Part shown: positions 1 through 8,440 of the stretch, in pieces
How positions within the stretch are numbered: the first letter of the stretch is position 1
How the letters are laid out: every line of letters begins with the position of its first letter
DNA from: Rhodovulum sp.
Lineage (GTDB): Bacteria; Pseudomonadota; Alphaproteobacteria; Rhodobacterales; Rhodobacteraceae
DNA: 64,000 nucleotides
Assembly: GCA_002706605.1 (NCBI GenBank)
Contig: PALT01000005.1
Location: 186,001 to 250,000 of the forward strand
Direction of reading: 5' to 3'
The notes under the pieces: generated by a model
What the model was told of the DNA's origin: nothing
Database searches by the model: none
The model's input: only the letters and a program-made list of their open reading frames with translations
Program-made: the position numbers and the translations under genes

Positions 1-1022
1 GTTGCTTCGTCAGCAACAACAGCTTGGGTCGCTGCCAGTTCCGGATCCGAAACCAGACCGTAAGCGGACAGCGGGCCATCGGGGCCAGCGATCTCGTCCG
101 ATACGAAGAACTCAGCGTATTCTTTCAGGCCGGGGATGACGCCGATGTGTGCTTTCTTGATGTAGAAGTACAGCGGGCGCGACACCGGATATTCACCCGA
201 AGCGATCGATTCCGTGCTGGGAACGACGCCCGACATGGTTGCCACTTTCAGCTTGTCGGTGTTGTTCTCGTAGAAGGCCAGACCGAAGACGCCGATGCCG
301 TTCGGGTTTGCGTCGATACGGGCCAGGGTCTCGGTGTAGTCGCCGTCGATGTCGACCGAACGACCGTCGTTGCGCACTGCCAGGCAAGCGTCTTCAGCGT
401 CGTCTTCCGACATGCCGCCAGCGATCATGGCTTCCATTGCGCCGGTAGCTTCACAGCCAGCAGCAACAACTTTTTCCTCGAACACTTCACGGGTGCCGTG
501 CTTGGTGCCGGGGATGAAGGCCATGATTTCGGCGTCGGGCAGATCAGCGTTGAAGTCCGACCATTTGGTGTGGGGGTTATCAACCAGCTGACCGTCGACC
601 AGAACCTTGGGGGCCAGAGCGTTGAAGATATCCGACGGGGTGAAGGCAGTGAATTCCGGGCCCTGCAGTTGCGAGGCGAATACGATGCCGTCATAGCCGA
701 TGCGGACTTCGATGATGTCGGTGACACCAGCTTCGGCACAGGCTGCGATCTCTTTGTCTTTGATAGCGCGCGATGCGTTTGCAACGTCGATGGTGTTTTC
801 GCCAACGCCTTCACAGAAGCGCTTCAGACCTGCCGACGAACCGCCCGATTCAACAACGGGGGTCGGGAAGTCGAAGTTTTCGCCGAATGCTTCAGCAACG
901 ATCGAAGCGTAAGGCAGAACGGTCGACGAACCAGCAACCTGAACGTTGTCACGTGCAGCAGCGGCCGTGGCGGTAACAGCGGCGATCGCCAGGGTCGAGG
1001 CGGTCAGTTTCACAAAGGACAT
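1..1022 (-). CDS. pstS: phosphate ABC transporter substrate-binding protein PstS (C-terminus cut by window edge)
   Basis: Periplasmic phosphate-binding protein of the PstSCAB importer. The product starts MSFVKLTASTLAIAAVTATA, a Sec signal peptide, and continues with the family hallmark GSSTVLPYASIVAEAF and a second block ESGGSSAGLKRFCEG, which contain the phosphate-binding Ser/Thr residues. About 340 codons are visible and the reading frame runs off the left edge, so the end and the following pstCAB genes, if present, are outside. The start has AGGAG seven bases upstream. It lies 168 bases downstream of phoR on the same strand and directly behind a three-unit Pho box, so PhoB control is expected. 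The family assignment is secure. Confidence 0.95.
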   Translation of the reverse strand, partial: MSFVKLTASTLAIAAVTATAAAARDNVQVAGSSTVLPYASIVAEAFGENFDFPTPVVESGGSSAGLKRFCEGVGENTIDVANASRAIKDKEIAACAEAGVTDIIEVRIGYDGIVFASQLQGPEFTAFTPSDIFNALAPKVLVDGQLVDNPHTKWSDFNADLPDAEIMAFIPGTKHGTREVFEEKVVAAGCEATGAMEAMIAGGMSEDDAEDACLAVRNDGRSVDIDGDYTETLARIDANPNGIGVFGLAFYENNTDKLKVATMSGVVPSTESIASGEYPVSRPLYFYIKKAHIGVIPGLKEYAEFFVSDEIAGPDGPLSAYGLVSDPELAATQAVVADEA

Positions 1023-1097
1023 GTAGTGCTCCTAGATATTTGATGCGGCCGTGTTCTTGACGACCTTGGGGCGGGTCCTATTGGTCCTGCGCAATGC

Positions 1098-1130
1098 TTT
1101 TGTGAAAGTAATGTAACACCTTTATGACAG
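1098..1130 (-). promoter_or_regulatory. Pho box (PhoB binding site) upstream of pstS
   Basis: Read on the minus strand there are three consecutive 11-base units, CTGTCATAAAG, GTGTTACATTA and CTTTCACAAAA. The first matches the classical PhoB unit CTGTCATAwAw almost exactly and the other two keep the T-rich 5' part and A-rich 3' part at the same helical phase. The array ends about 75 bases before the pstS start codon. Spacing and sequence are those of a PhoB-activated promoter. Confidence 0.85.
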
Positions 1131-1190
1131 TGTTCGTTTCGCGCGGCGCCTAGACATGTTCCTGTGGTTGTCTACAGACAAGCCAAGCCC

Positions 1191-2231
1191 TTAAACCACA
1201 GGCAAAATCACCGAAAATCGTGCGCCCTGACCGACCGCCGATTGAATCTTAAAAAGACCACGGTGACGGTTAATAATGTGTTTTACGATTGCCAGACCAA
1301 GGCCGGTGCCACCCTTTTCGCGGCTGCGATGGTCATCGATTCTGTAAAAACGCTCGGTCAGGCGCGGAATGTGGATCGGATCGAATCCCTCACCATAGTC
1401 GGTGACGGCGATTTCGACCGCCGGACCACGCAACATCGGCTCGCGCGCGATGGGGGTGATTTCAACACGGACCTCACCGCCGCTGCCGCCGTATTTGATT
1501 CCGTTTTCGATCAGGTTGGTGAACACTTGGGTCAACTGATCGCTATCGGCGGCGACGATCACCGGGTCTTCGGTGCCGCGTTGCACCAAATCGACCGACA
1601 GTTTCTCGGCCATGGGAGTCAGCGCGCGGATGCAGGACCCGACAAGCGCCGTCACATCCACCCGTTTGTCGGGCCGGATGCGTTCGTCGGTTTCCACGCG
1701 GCTGAGCGACAAGAGGTCCGAGACAAGGCGACTCATCCGCTCTGATTCGCGGGCCATGATGCCCAAAAACCGCTCATGTGCGGCCGGATCGTCCTTGGCG
1801 GGGCCGCGCAAGGTCTCGATAAACCCCATAACGGCGGTCAGGGGCGTTTTTAATTCGTGACTGACGTTGGCGACGAAATCACGCCGGATTTGCCCCGCTG
1901 TTTCGGTGTCCGTGCGGTCCTCAAAACACAGAAACACCACAGGCCCCTCGGCAATCCGACCGGGGGAAACGGTGACGTCATAGATGACCTCTTTCATGTT
2001 TTGGGACCGTGAGTAACGCACCTTTACGGCCTCGCCACTGCGGGCGACTTTTTCAATCGCGTCCAATAAAACAGGGCTACGGATGGCCGTCATATAGTGG
2101 CGGTTCAGGTTTGTGGGATCGAAAAGCTCCCCCGCCTGCGGGTTCATCGCCCCCAGCCGCGCGTCGGGGTCAATCATCACCATCGGCAAAGGGACAGCGT
2201 TCACAAACGCCTCAACCGTGTCTGCCTGCAT
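1191..2231 (-). CDS. phoR: phosphate regulon sensor histidine kinase PhoR (soluble form)
   Basis: Histidine kinase of the phosphate-starvation two-component system. The 346-residue product opens directly with a PAS domain (VPLPMVMIDPDARLGAMNPQ) and then has the H box FVANVSHELKTPLTAV, an N box NLIENGIKYG and G boxes DYGEGF and GGTGLGLAIVKHI. No transmembrane helix is visible, unlike E. coli PhoR, so it probably sits in the cytoplasm, perhaps tethered through PstSCAB/PhoU. The start at 2231 is preferred because AAAGGGACAGGGGA precedes it. An in-frame ATG at 2252 is the alternative. It lies immediately upstream of pstS on the same strand, the usual neighbourhood for phoR. The PhoB partner is not in the window. 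Confidence 0.9.
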   Translation of the reverse strand: MQADTVEAFVNAVPLPMVMIDPDARLGAMNPQAGELFDPTNLNRHYMTAIRSPVLLDAIEKVARSGEAVKVRYSRSQNMKEVIYDVTVSPGRIAEGPVVFLCFEDRTDTETAGQIRRDFVANVSHELKTPLTAVMGFIETLRGPAKDDPAAHERFLGIMARESERMSRLVSDLLSLSRVETDERIRPDKRVDVTALVGSCIRALTPMAEKLSVDLVQRGTEDPVIVAADSDQLTQVFTNLIENGIKYGGSGGEVRVEITPIAREPMLRGPAVEIAVTDYGEGFDPIHIPRLTERFYRIDDHRSREKGGTGLGLAIVKHIINRHRGLFKIQSAVGQGARFSVILPVV

Positions 2232-2310
2232 TCCCCTGTCCCTTTCGTTCATTATTTGGCTCGAAATACCGAAAATGTGCGCCCTAGATACGCGAATAGG
2301 CGTTTTTGTC

Positions 2311-2324
2311 TTCACAAATGTGAA
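2311..2324. promoter_or_regulatory. inverted repeat TTCACA-AA-TGTGAA between divergent genes
   Basis: A perfect 6-base inverted repeat with a 2-base spacer lies in the 191-base gap between phoR (leftward) and the unknown gene starting at 2423 (rightward). It could be an operator for either promoter. Its half-site TTCACA resembles the degenerate Pho units upstream of pstS, but the head-to-head arrangement is not that of a Pho box. No regulator can be named. Confidence 0.35.
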
Positions 2325-2422
2325 AAGTCGCGGCTAGGTTTAATTCACCTTTTAAATTTTCGCCTTTTAGGTGTCTGGCAATTTTCCGCCTTGCACCGGT
2401 GATCAAGCTGAGGGTTTTTTTA

Positions 2423-2785
2423 ATGGCTAATCATTCGAAAACAAAAACTTTTCTGGACGCTTCCATGCCTGCACGCACTCTTGTTATCGGTCTGTCGCCC
2501 GATCAAATGGATCACGGCGACGCGATTCATGCATCACAAACCTATGATTTCATGTCTTTTGACGATCTGTCCTGCGGGGTCGATCTGACGGCCCAAGTGA
2601 TCAGCCCCCTGATGGCGGATCGGTTCGACGCGGGTGATGTGGCAACCGCCCTGCGTCAACGCGGATATAAGGGCGAATTGATCGTCATGGCGCCACCCCT
2701 GCCCCGTCCTGACATGGTTCAGCGTGAACTGGCCCAGATGGCGCCGGACATGTCGATCCGTCTGGTGCGGGACACTGTTCACTAA
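2423..2785 (+). CDS. hypothetical protein, 120 aa, receiver-like composition
   Basis: I do not recognise this gene. The 120-residue soluble product has no signal peptide, membrane segment or cysteine motif beyond a single C. Alternating beta/alpha character (ARTLVIGLS, YDFMSFDDLS, VISPLMADRFD, GELIVMAPPLP, MSIRLVRDT) resembles a degenerate response-regulator receiver or other small Rossmann-like domain, but the usual DD-D-T/S-K set of a receiver cannot be aligned confidently. The ATG at 2423 is chosen because GAGGG lies 8 bases upstream. A GTG at 2399 would add eight residues. It is divergent from phoR with a palindrome in the shared gap, and convergent with the PLP enzyme that follows. Codon use matches its neighbours, so it is probably a real gene. 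Confidence 0.6.
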   Translation: MANHSKTKTFLDASMPARTLVIGLSPDQMDHGDAIHASQTYDFMSFDDLSCGVDLTAQVISPLMADRFDAGDVATALRQRGYKGELIVMAPPLPRPDMVQRELAQMAPDMSIRLVRDTVH

Positions 2786-2790
2786 GGGCG

Positions 2791-3978
2791 TTACAGGGCG
2801 GATGCCGCTGCGACGCCTTGTGTGAACTCTTTGATCAGGATCTCAATCGGCTCGACACCCACCGAGACGCGGAAGAACCCTTCGCTGATCCCCAGTGCCG
2901 AACGGCGTTCAGGGGTCAGCGCACGATGCGAACTGGACGCGGGATGCGACAGGGTCGTCGCGATATCGCCCAGCGTCGGTGCAAAGGCCACATCAGGACA
3001 GGCCGTGGTAAAGGCATTGGCCGCCGCGCGCCCACCGGCAAGCTCAAAGCTGAGCATATTTCCGGGATTTGCGCCCAGTAGATCCCGCGCCCGCGCCGCA
3101 TCGGGGTGATCGGCGCGCCCGGGATAGATGACGCGCAAAACGCCGTTCAGACCGGCCAAATGGTCGGCCAGTTTCGCGGCGTTTTCCTGTGCCCGTTCAA
3201 ACCGCAGATCGAACGAATAAAGCCCCCGTTCGGCCATCCAGCAATCAAAGGGGCTGGGCGTCAGGCCCATGGTGACGGAGGTGACATAGATTTGCTGGCG
3301 CACCTCGGCATCGCGCGCGGCCACATAGCCAAGCGTCACATCCGCATGCCCCGCCAACAGCTTGGTCACCGAATGGACCACAATATCCGCGCCCAGATCA
3401 AAGGGCCGCATCCCCGCCGGCGTCGTAAACGTATTGTCGACAACCACCAAAATGCCGCGGTCCCGCGCCGCAGCGATGATCGGTTTGAGATCGGCAATCC
3501 GCAGGGTCGGGTTCGACACGGTCTCCAGAAGGATCAGGCGCGTGTTGTCCTGAATGGCGGCGATGAATGCTGCGGCATCCGTCGGGTCGGCCAACGTTGT
3601 TTCCACGCCAAAGCGCGGCAATTCCTCGGCCATCATCCGCAGGGACCGACCATAAAGCTGGTTTCCCCCGAGCACATGATCGCCCGTCTTGGTCAGGGCC
3701 CAGAACACCGCCGAAATCGACGCCATACCCGATCCGTGGATCAGACCCGGCGTCGGCGCGCCCTCCATCTGGTCGATCTTGCTCGACAGGACATCGGCGT
3801 TCGGATGTCCCTCACGCGCATAGGTGTAACCGCTGGCCCGCCCCTCATACTGATCGTCCAACGCGTCGGGCGACGGCGAAGAATAGACCACAGACGGCTG
3901 AAACGGGGTTACAACCGGATGGGACTGCGTTTCGGGCCACGGCATGCGGCGCACAACGGTGTGGGGCGGTTTGTCCAT
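2791..3978 (-). CDS. trans-sulfuration family PLP-dependent enzyme (cystathionine beta-lyase-like)
   Basis: Member of the Cys/Met metabolism PLP-dependent enzyme family (MetB/MetC/MGL fold type I). The 395-residue length is normal. Visible landmarks are YTYAREGHPN (substrate/PLP-phosphate loop of the neighbouring subunit), the GSGMASISAV phosphate-binding turn, VVVDNTFTTPAG with the Asp that contacts the pyridine nitrogen, and HSVTKLLAGHAD with the Schiff-base Lys. Within the family the residues do not let me separate beta-lyase, gamma-synthase and gamma-lyase activities. The name cystathionine beta-lyase/gamma-synthase is therefore a family-level call. It is followed on the same strand at 15-base spacing by the carbonic anhydrase-like gene upstream and may be cotranscribed with it. 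Confidence 0.85.
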   Translation of the reverse strand: MDKPPHTVVRRMPWPETQSHPVVTPFQPSVVYSSPSPDALDDQYEGRASGYTYAREGHPNADVLSSKIDQMEGAPTPGLIHGSGMASISAVFWALTKTGDHVLGGNQLYGRSLRMMAEELPRFGVETTLADPTDAAAFIAAIQDNTRLILLETVSNPTLRIADLKPIIAAARDRGILVVVDNTFTTPAGMRPFDLGADIVVHSVTKLLAGHADVTLGYVAARDAEVRQQIYVTSVTMGLTPSPFDCWMAERGLYSFDLRFERAQENAAKLADHLAGLNGVLRVIYPGRADHPDAARARDLLGANPGNMLSFELAGGRAAANAFTTACPDVAFAPTLGDIATTLSHPASSSHRALTPERRSALGISEGFFRVSVGVEPIEILIKEFTQGVAAASAL

Positions 3979-3993
3979 GATGTCCTCGGGGTG

Positions 3994-4521
3994 TTAAACG
4001 GCGCTGAGGCCCGCGCGGAACCGGCGCATATTGGCCTGATACCCGCGTGCGGATTTGAGCAGGCCATCAATCGCCGCCTGATCCAGTTCGCGCACGATTT
4101 TACCGGGCGCACCCATGACCAGACTGCCGTCGGGGATTTCCTTGCCCTCGGTGATCAGGGCATTCGCGCCGATCAAACAGTTCTTGCCGATCTTGGCGCC
4201 GTTCAGGATCACGGCCCCCATCCCGATCAAGGACTGATCCCCGATGGTACAGCCGTGCAACATCGCCTTATGCCCGATGGTGCAGTTTTCCCCTATGCTG
4301 AGCGGATAACCCATATCGGTGTGAAGAACACAGTTCTCCTGAACATTGCTCCCCACGCCGACGGTGATCATTTCGTTGTCGCCCCGCAGGGTACAACCGA
4401 ACCAGACCGACGAGGCGCTGCTTAGTGTGACCTTGCCGATCACATTGGCATCTGGCGCGACCCAGAAATCCCCGTCCTCGGGCGTGATGGGGGCGAAACC
4501 GTCCAGCGCGTATAGGGTCAT
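3994..4521 (-). CDS. gamma carbonic anhydrase family protein (YrdA/PaaY-like)
   Basis: Left-handed parallel beta-helix (hexapeptide repeat) protein of 175 residues. The repeats run from VIGKVTL to [13 protein letters not shown], and metal-ligand histidines appear in NCVLHTD and IGHKAMLHG, with the conserved Arg-Asp pair in LRGDNE. Enzymes of this family are zinc- or iron-dependent trimers. Many bacterial members have weak or unproven carbonic anhydrase activity, so the substrate is uncertain. The start codon overlaps the stop of gmk by 4 bases (ATGA-type), suggesting translational coupling within a yicC-gmk-gamma-CA run. Confidence 0.85.
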   Translation of the reverse strand: MTLYALDGFAPITPEDGDFWVAPDANVIGKVTLSSASSVWFGCTLRGDNEMITVGVGSNVQENCVLHTDMGYPLSIGENCTIGHKAMLHGCTIGDQSLIGMGAVILNGAKIGKNCLIGANALITEGKEIPDGSLVMGAPGKIVRELDQAAIDGLLKSARGYQANMRRFRAGLSAV

Positions 4522-5162
4522 TGCGTGTCCTCAAACTGTGCATGCAGGGCGCGCACGTGATCCTGCAGGCCCGGTTGTTGCAAGCGTCGCATGCGTTCCG
4601 CCGAGATAATAGTCTTGAGCCCCTCTTCCGTTGCGTCCAGATCGTCGTTGACCAGTACGTAATCGTAACCGTCCCAGTGGCTGATCTCGTCCCAGCTCTT
4701 TTGCATCCGTTTGCCGATCACCTCATCGCTGTCCTGCCCACGGGTGATCAGACGGCGGCGCAATTCGGTTATCGAGGGCGGCAGGATAAAGATCGACAGG
4801 GTATAGACCCCAAGGACCGAGTTCCGGATCTGTTGCGCCCCCTGCCAATCGATGTCGAACAGGACATCGCGGCCGTCATCAATCGCCTCTTTGACCGGCC
4901 CCATGGGCGAGCCGTAGAAATTCCCGAACACATGCGCGTGTTCCAGCATCGCGCCATCGGCCACGTGGGTTTTGAAATCGGCCTCGTCCATGAAATGGTA
5001 ATCCGTGCCGTCCACCTCACCCGGGCGGGGTTCGCGCGTGGTGGCAGACACCGAAAACCGCAACGTCGGGTCCCATGTCATCAGGCGTTTGGCCAGCGTC
5101 GATTTTCCAGCCCCCGAGGGCGAGGAAAGGATGATCAAAAGGCCACGGCGTGTCTCGTTCAT
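4518..5162 (-). CDS. gmk: guanylate kinase
   Basis: Converts GMP and ATP to GDP and ADP. The 214-residue product has the P-loop [15 protein letters not shown] at residues 13-27, the GMP-binding block [21 protein letters not shown], and the lid region [14 protein letters not shown]. Length and motifs are standard. It lies 6 bases downstream of yicC on the same strand, the classical yicC-gmk arrangement, and overlaps the next gene by 4 bases. Confidence 0.96.
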   Translation of the reverse strand: MNETRRGLLIILSSPSGAGKSTLAKRLMTWDPTLRFSVSATTREPRPGEVDGTDYHFMDEADFKTHVADGAMLEHAHVFGNFYGSPMGPVKEAIDDGRDVLFDIDWQGAQQIRNSVLGVYTLSIFILPPSITELRRRLITRGQDSDEVIGKRMQKSWDEISHWDGYDYVLVNDDLDATEEGLKTIISAERMRRLQQPGLQDHVRALHAQFEDTQ

Positions 5163-5168
5163 GCCTGA

Positions 5169-6062
5169 TTACTCCACATTCTGAACCTGCTCCCGCATCT
5201 GATCGATCACGGCCTTAAGCTCAAGCCCGATCCGCGTCAAATCGGTCGATTGCGACTTGGAGCACAGGGTGTTTGTCTCGCGGTTAAATTCCTGCATGAG
5301 AAAGTCCAGCTTGCGCCCCACCGGTCCCTTGGTGGTTAACAACTCGCGCGCGGCGCTGACATGGGCGTGCAGGCGATCCAGTTCCTCTTGGACGTCGGCC
5401 TTGACCGCCAAAAGGGCCAGTTCTTGGGCCACGCGGTCGGCATCCGCGCCCTCCGCGTTGTCGAGGATACGGGCAAGGTTGTCGCGCAGGGTTTGCGCCA
5501 CTTGCGGACGGCGGGCATCGGCGGCCTCTTTGGCGGCGGCGGTCAGGGTCTCAATCTGGTCCAGTTGTTTTTGCAAGATGGTCAGCAGGTTTTGCCCCTC
5601 GGTCCGGCGCATTTCGCAAAACGCATCCGTCAGGGTCGCAAAATCCGCCATCAGCGCCCCCAGCAATGGTGCCTGATCTTCATCCTGTGGCTGGGCATTG
5701 GCCAGAACGCCGCGCATGGACAGGATGTCCGCGCTGCTGGGCGCGTGCAGGGTGACGCGGTGTTGGATCGCGCGTTCCTCAACCAGACGCAGGGCGTTTA
5801 GGATACCGTTCAACGCGTCCTCATCCACGGCCAGATCGCTGGCCCCTGCCTCACGGCTAAGGCGCAGGTTCACGGTGACGTTGCCACGGCCCAAGGTCTT
5901 GGTCAGATGGGCGCGCACGGCCTGATCCAGACCCGCGATCCAGTCGGGCAGACGCATGCGAATGTCCAGCCCCTTGGCGTTCACCGACCGGATGTCCCAG
6001 CTGAACCGCGTGTCGGCGAACGTGCCCTCCGAGGCCGCAAAGCCCGTCATCGAATTAACCAT
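5169..6062 (-). CDS. YicC family endoribonuclease-like protein
   Basis: Homologue of E. coli YicC / B. subtilis YloC, a family shown to act as an endoribonuclease. The 297-residue product starts with the family signature NSMTGFAASEG, has RSVNAKGLDIRMRLP shortly after, and ends with the conserved block GRKLDFLMQEFNRETNTLCSK followed by a C-terminal helical tail. There is no signal or membrane segment, so it is cytoplasmic. It is first in a run with gmk. The upstream 140 bases hold the divergent promoter region shared with the PAS-protein gene. Confidence 0.92.
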   Translation of the reverse strand: MVNSMTGFAASEGTFADTRFSWDIRSVNAKGLDIRMRLPDWIAGLDQAVRAHLTKTLGRGNVTVNLRLSREAGASDLAVDEDALNGILNALRLVEERAIQHRVTLHAPSSADILSMRGVLANAQPQDEDQAPLLGALMADFATLTDAFCEMRRTEGQNLLTILQKQLDQIETLTAAAKEAADARRPQVAQTLRDNLARILDNAEGADADRVAQELALLAVKADVQEELDRLHAHVSAARELLTTKGPVGRKLDFLMQEFNRETNTLCSKSQSTDLTRIGLELKAVIDQMREQVQNVE

Positions 6063-6211
6063 TTGCGCCTTTTTGCCCCGTAATCCGTCGCATTTTATGC
6101 GATGTTAAGACTTAGATAACCGTTGTTGCCTCACCGTTAACACAGGCCGGGACCAAGCGACAACGCCACAGCAAGCAAAAGCGGCACGCTCAGCCGCATA
6201 AGGTGGTCAGA

Positions 6212-6895
6212 ATGCACGGGAATATGTCGGCCCAAGTGGTCTCGTTCAATCGGGTGAAATCGGGGATGCGCTATCCGCTGATCCAACGTGTCGAAGCCTA
6301 TTGGGAGGCGTTGCGCAGGGGTGACGCCTTGCCCCAACGCGGTGCCGTTGACCCGCGCGGTTTGGGCGATGCCCTGCCCGTCTGTTTCGTGGCCGAACAT
6401 GTGGGCGGCGGTCAATTGCGTCTGCGCATCGCGGGTCAATCCATCTCCCGCATCGCTGGGGTTGAGGCGCGCGGCATGGCCCTGACGTCGCTGATCGCGC
6501 CGGACCAGATCGGGGAATTGGAACGCCGCGCCGAACGGATGATCACCGGGCGCGAGGTGCTGCGGATCGGCTTGGTCGCCGATCTCGGCAACGGGCGTCG
6601 GTTGCGCGGCGAGATGATCCTGCTGCCCCTTGGCAATACCGAAGGTGAGGTCGACCGCGTTCTGGGCTGTATCCTGAGCGATGCGGGCATGACCCCGCCC
6701 GCCTGTCGGTTCCGGATCAATGGTGTCGCGACGCGGAATGCGGGCGCGCCCTATACCGATGTTATGGCCGTTTGGGGCGTCACACCGGACACCGCGCCGG
6801 CCATGGCCGCCGAGGCCCCTGCCCGTTTCGCCCATGAAAAAGGGCCACGCGATATCCGCGCAGCCCTCAAAATCGTGTCAGGCGATAAGGCCTGA
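6212..6895 (+). CDS. PAS domain-containing protein (PAS_5 type)
   Basis: Predicted sensory protein of 227 residues. The middle (about residues 35-165) resembles the alphaproteobacterial PAS_5 family: a two-Trp/Arg start YWEALRRGDALPQRGAVDP, then RLRIAGQSISRIAGVEARG and a cofactor-pocket-like strand LVADLGNGRRLRGEMILLPL. There is no kinase or output domain, no membrane segment and no signal peptide. The ATG at 6212 is preferred over the GTG at 6203 because AAGGTGG lies 5 bases upstream. It is convergent with the DAHP synthase gene, whose stop is adjacent. The ligand and partner are unknown. Confidence 0.75.
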   Translation: MHGNMSAQVVSFNRVKSGMRYPLIQRVEAYWEALRRGDALPQRGAVDPRGLGDALPVCFVAEHVGGGQLRLRIAGQSISRIAGVEARGMALTSLIAPDQIGELERRAERMITGREVLRIGLVADLGNGRRLRGEMILLPLGNTEGEVDRVLGCILSDAGMTPPACRFRINGVATRNAGAPYTDVMAVWGVTPDTAPAMAAEAPARFAHEKGPRDIRAALKIVSGDKA

Positions 6896-8263
6896 TTACA
6901 TCACGGCGCGCTTTTGCTCGTCGCGCATGCTGGTCAGTTCCTCGGCCACGAGGAACGCCAGTTCCAGCGACTGGCTGGCGTTCAGACGCGGATCACACGC
7001 GGTGTGATAGCGCGCGCTGAGGTCCTCATCGCCCACAGCGCGGACGCCGCCGGTGCATTCGGTCACGTCTTTGCCGGTCATCTCGAAATGCACACCACCG
7101 GGGATCGTGCCCTCGGCGCGGTGGATCGCAAAGAATTCCTGAACTTCGCGCAGCACGTTTTCAAACGGACGGGTTTTGTAACCGGTCGTCGATTTGATCG
7201 TGTTGCCGTGCATCGCATCACAGGTCCACAGGACGTTCGCGCCCATTTCCTGAACCGTTTTGATCAGACGCGGCAGGTGATCGCCCACCTTGCCCGCACC
7301 GAAACGTGCGATCAGGGTCAGACGGCCGCATTCGTTCTCGGGGTTCAGCTTTTCGATCAGAACCTTCAGGTCCTCTTCGGTCGTGGTGGGACCGCATTTC
7401 AGACCGATCGGGTTCAGAACGCCTTTGCAGAACTCGACATGCGCGCCGTCGGGCTGACGGGTGCGGTCGCCGATCCAGATCATGTGACCCGAGCCCGCAA
7501 CCGGCAGACCCGAGGTCGAGTCGATCCGGCACAGCGCCTCTTCGTACTCAAGCAACAGCGCCTCGTGGCTGGTGAAAAAGTCCACTTGGCTCAGCTTGCT
7601 GGACGAGGTGCCATCGACGCCTGCGGCCTTCATAAAGTCGAGCGTATCGGAAATACGGCTGGCCATTTCGCGGTACTTCTCGGCCTCATCACGGTCGGTA
7701 AAGCCAAGGGTCCAGCTGTGCACGCGGTGGATATCGGCAAAACCGCCCTTGGAGAACGCGCGCAACAGGTTCAACGACGCCGCCGCCTGTGTGTAGGCCT
7801 GCAACATGCGCTGGGGATCGGGGATCCGTGCCTCGGGGGTGAAGTCGAACCCGTTGATGATGTCACCACGGTAGCTGGGCAGTTCCACGCCACCCACGGT
7901 TTCGGTCGGGGCCGAACGCGGTTTGGCGAACTGGCCAGCCATACGGCCGACTTTGACCACGGGCACCTTGGCCGCAAAGGTCAGAACGATCGCCATCTGC
8001 AGCAGCACCTTATAGGTGTCGCGGATGCTGTCGGCAGAGAACTCGCTAAAGCTCTCGGCGCAATCGCCACCCTGCAGCAGGAACGCCTCACCACGGGCAG
8101 CCGCGCCCAGCTTTTCCTTCAGTTTGCGCGCCTCACCGGCAAAGACAAGCGGCGGATATTTGGACAATTGCGCTTCTACAGCGTTCAATGCCCCTTGATC
8201 CGTATACTCGGGCATCTGAACCCGGGGCTTGTTGCGCCAGTCAGATTTTTGCCAGTTGCTCAT
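6896..8263 (-). CDS. class II 3-deoxy-7-phosphoheptulonate (DAHP) synthase
   Basis: First enzyme of the shikimate pathway, condensing phosphoenolpyruvate and erythrose 4-phosphate. The 455-residue protein belongs to the plant/Mycobacterium-type class II (called aroG in M. tuberculosis). Key stretches are [11 protein letters not shown] (with the metal-ligand Cys), the phosphate-binding Arg cluster around [15 protein letters not shown], and the metal-site region [11 protein letters not shown]. Length is normal for the short bacterial form. It stands alone between convergent and divergent neighbours. The promoter must lie in the 177-base gap to the GlxA-type regulator. No feedback-regulation domain is evident. 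Confidence 0.95.
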   Translation of the reverse strand: MSNWQKSDWRNKPRVQMPEYTDQGALNAVEAQLSKYPPLVFAGEARKLKEKLGAAARGEAFLLQGGDCAESFSEFSADSIRDTYKVLLQMAIVLTFAAKVPVVKVGRMAGQFAKPRSAPTETVGGVELPSYRGDIINGFDFTPEARIPDPQRMLQAYTQAAASLNLLRAFSKGGFADIHRVHSWTLGFTDRDEAEKYREMASRISDTLDFMKAAGVDGTSSSKLSQVDFFTSHEALLLEYEEALCRIDSTSGLPVAGSGHMIWIGDRTRQPDGAHVEFCKGVLNPIGLKCGPTTTEEDLKVLIEKLNPENECGRLTLIARFGAGKVGDHLPRLIKTVQEMGANVLWTCDAMHGNTIKSTTGYKTRPFENVLREVQEFFAIHRAEGTIPGGVHFEMTGKDVTECTGGVRAVGDEDLSARYHTACDPRLNASQSLELAFLVAEELTSMRDEQKRAVM

Positions 8264-8440
8264 TGTCTTTGCTCCGAAAACATATTGGTTGCGCTAGCGG
8301 TTATAGTTTGTGGGCGGCATCATGACCACAGCAAAACGCGACCCACAAGTGCCGCTTTTGGTGTATAGATATTCGCAAGGGCTCTTGCGCGTTACAGGCA
8401 AAACTGATTTCGCTATTCTATCGCAACGGTGGAGTTCGGC

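Noticed and set aside
24-1043. Long plus-strand ORF (339 codons) over pstS
   Set aside because: It is the antisense shadow of the clear PstS reading frame and has no recognisable motif.
3106-4425. 439-codon plus-strand ORF across the PLP enzyme and gamma-CA genes
   Set aside because: Antisense to two well-recognised genes; Arg/His/Gln-rich translation typical of a GC-rich shadow frame.
6914-8368. 484-codon plus-strand ORF over the DAHP synthase
   Set aside because: Antisense shadow; the DAHP synthase motifs are on the other strand.
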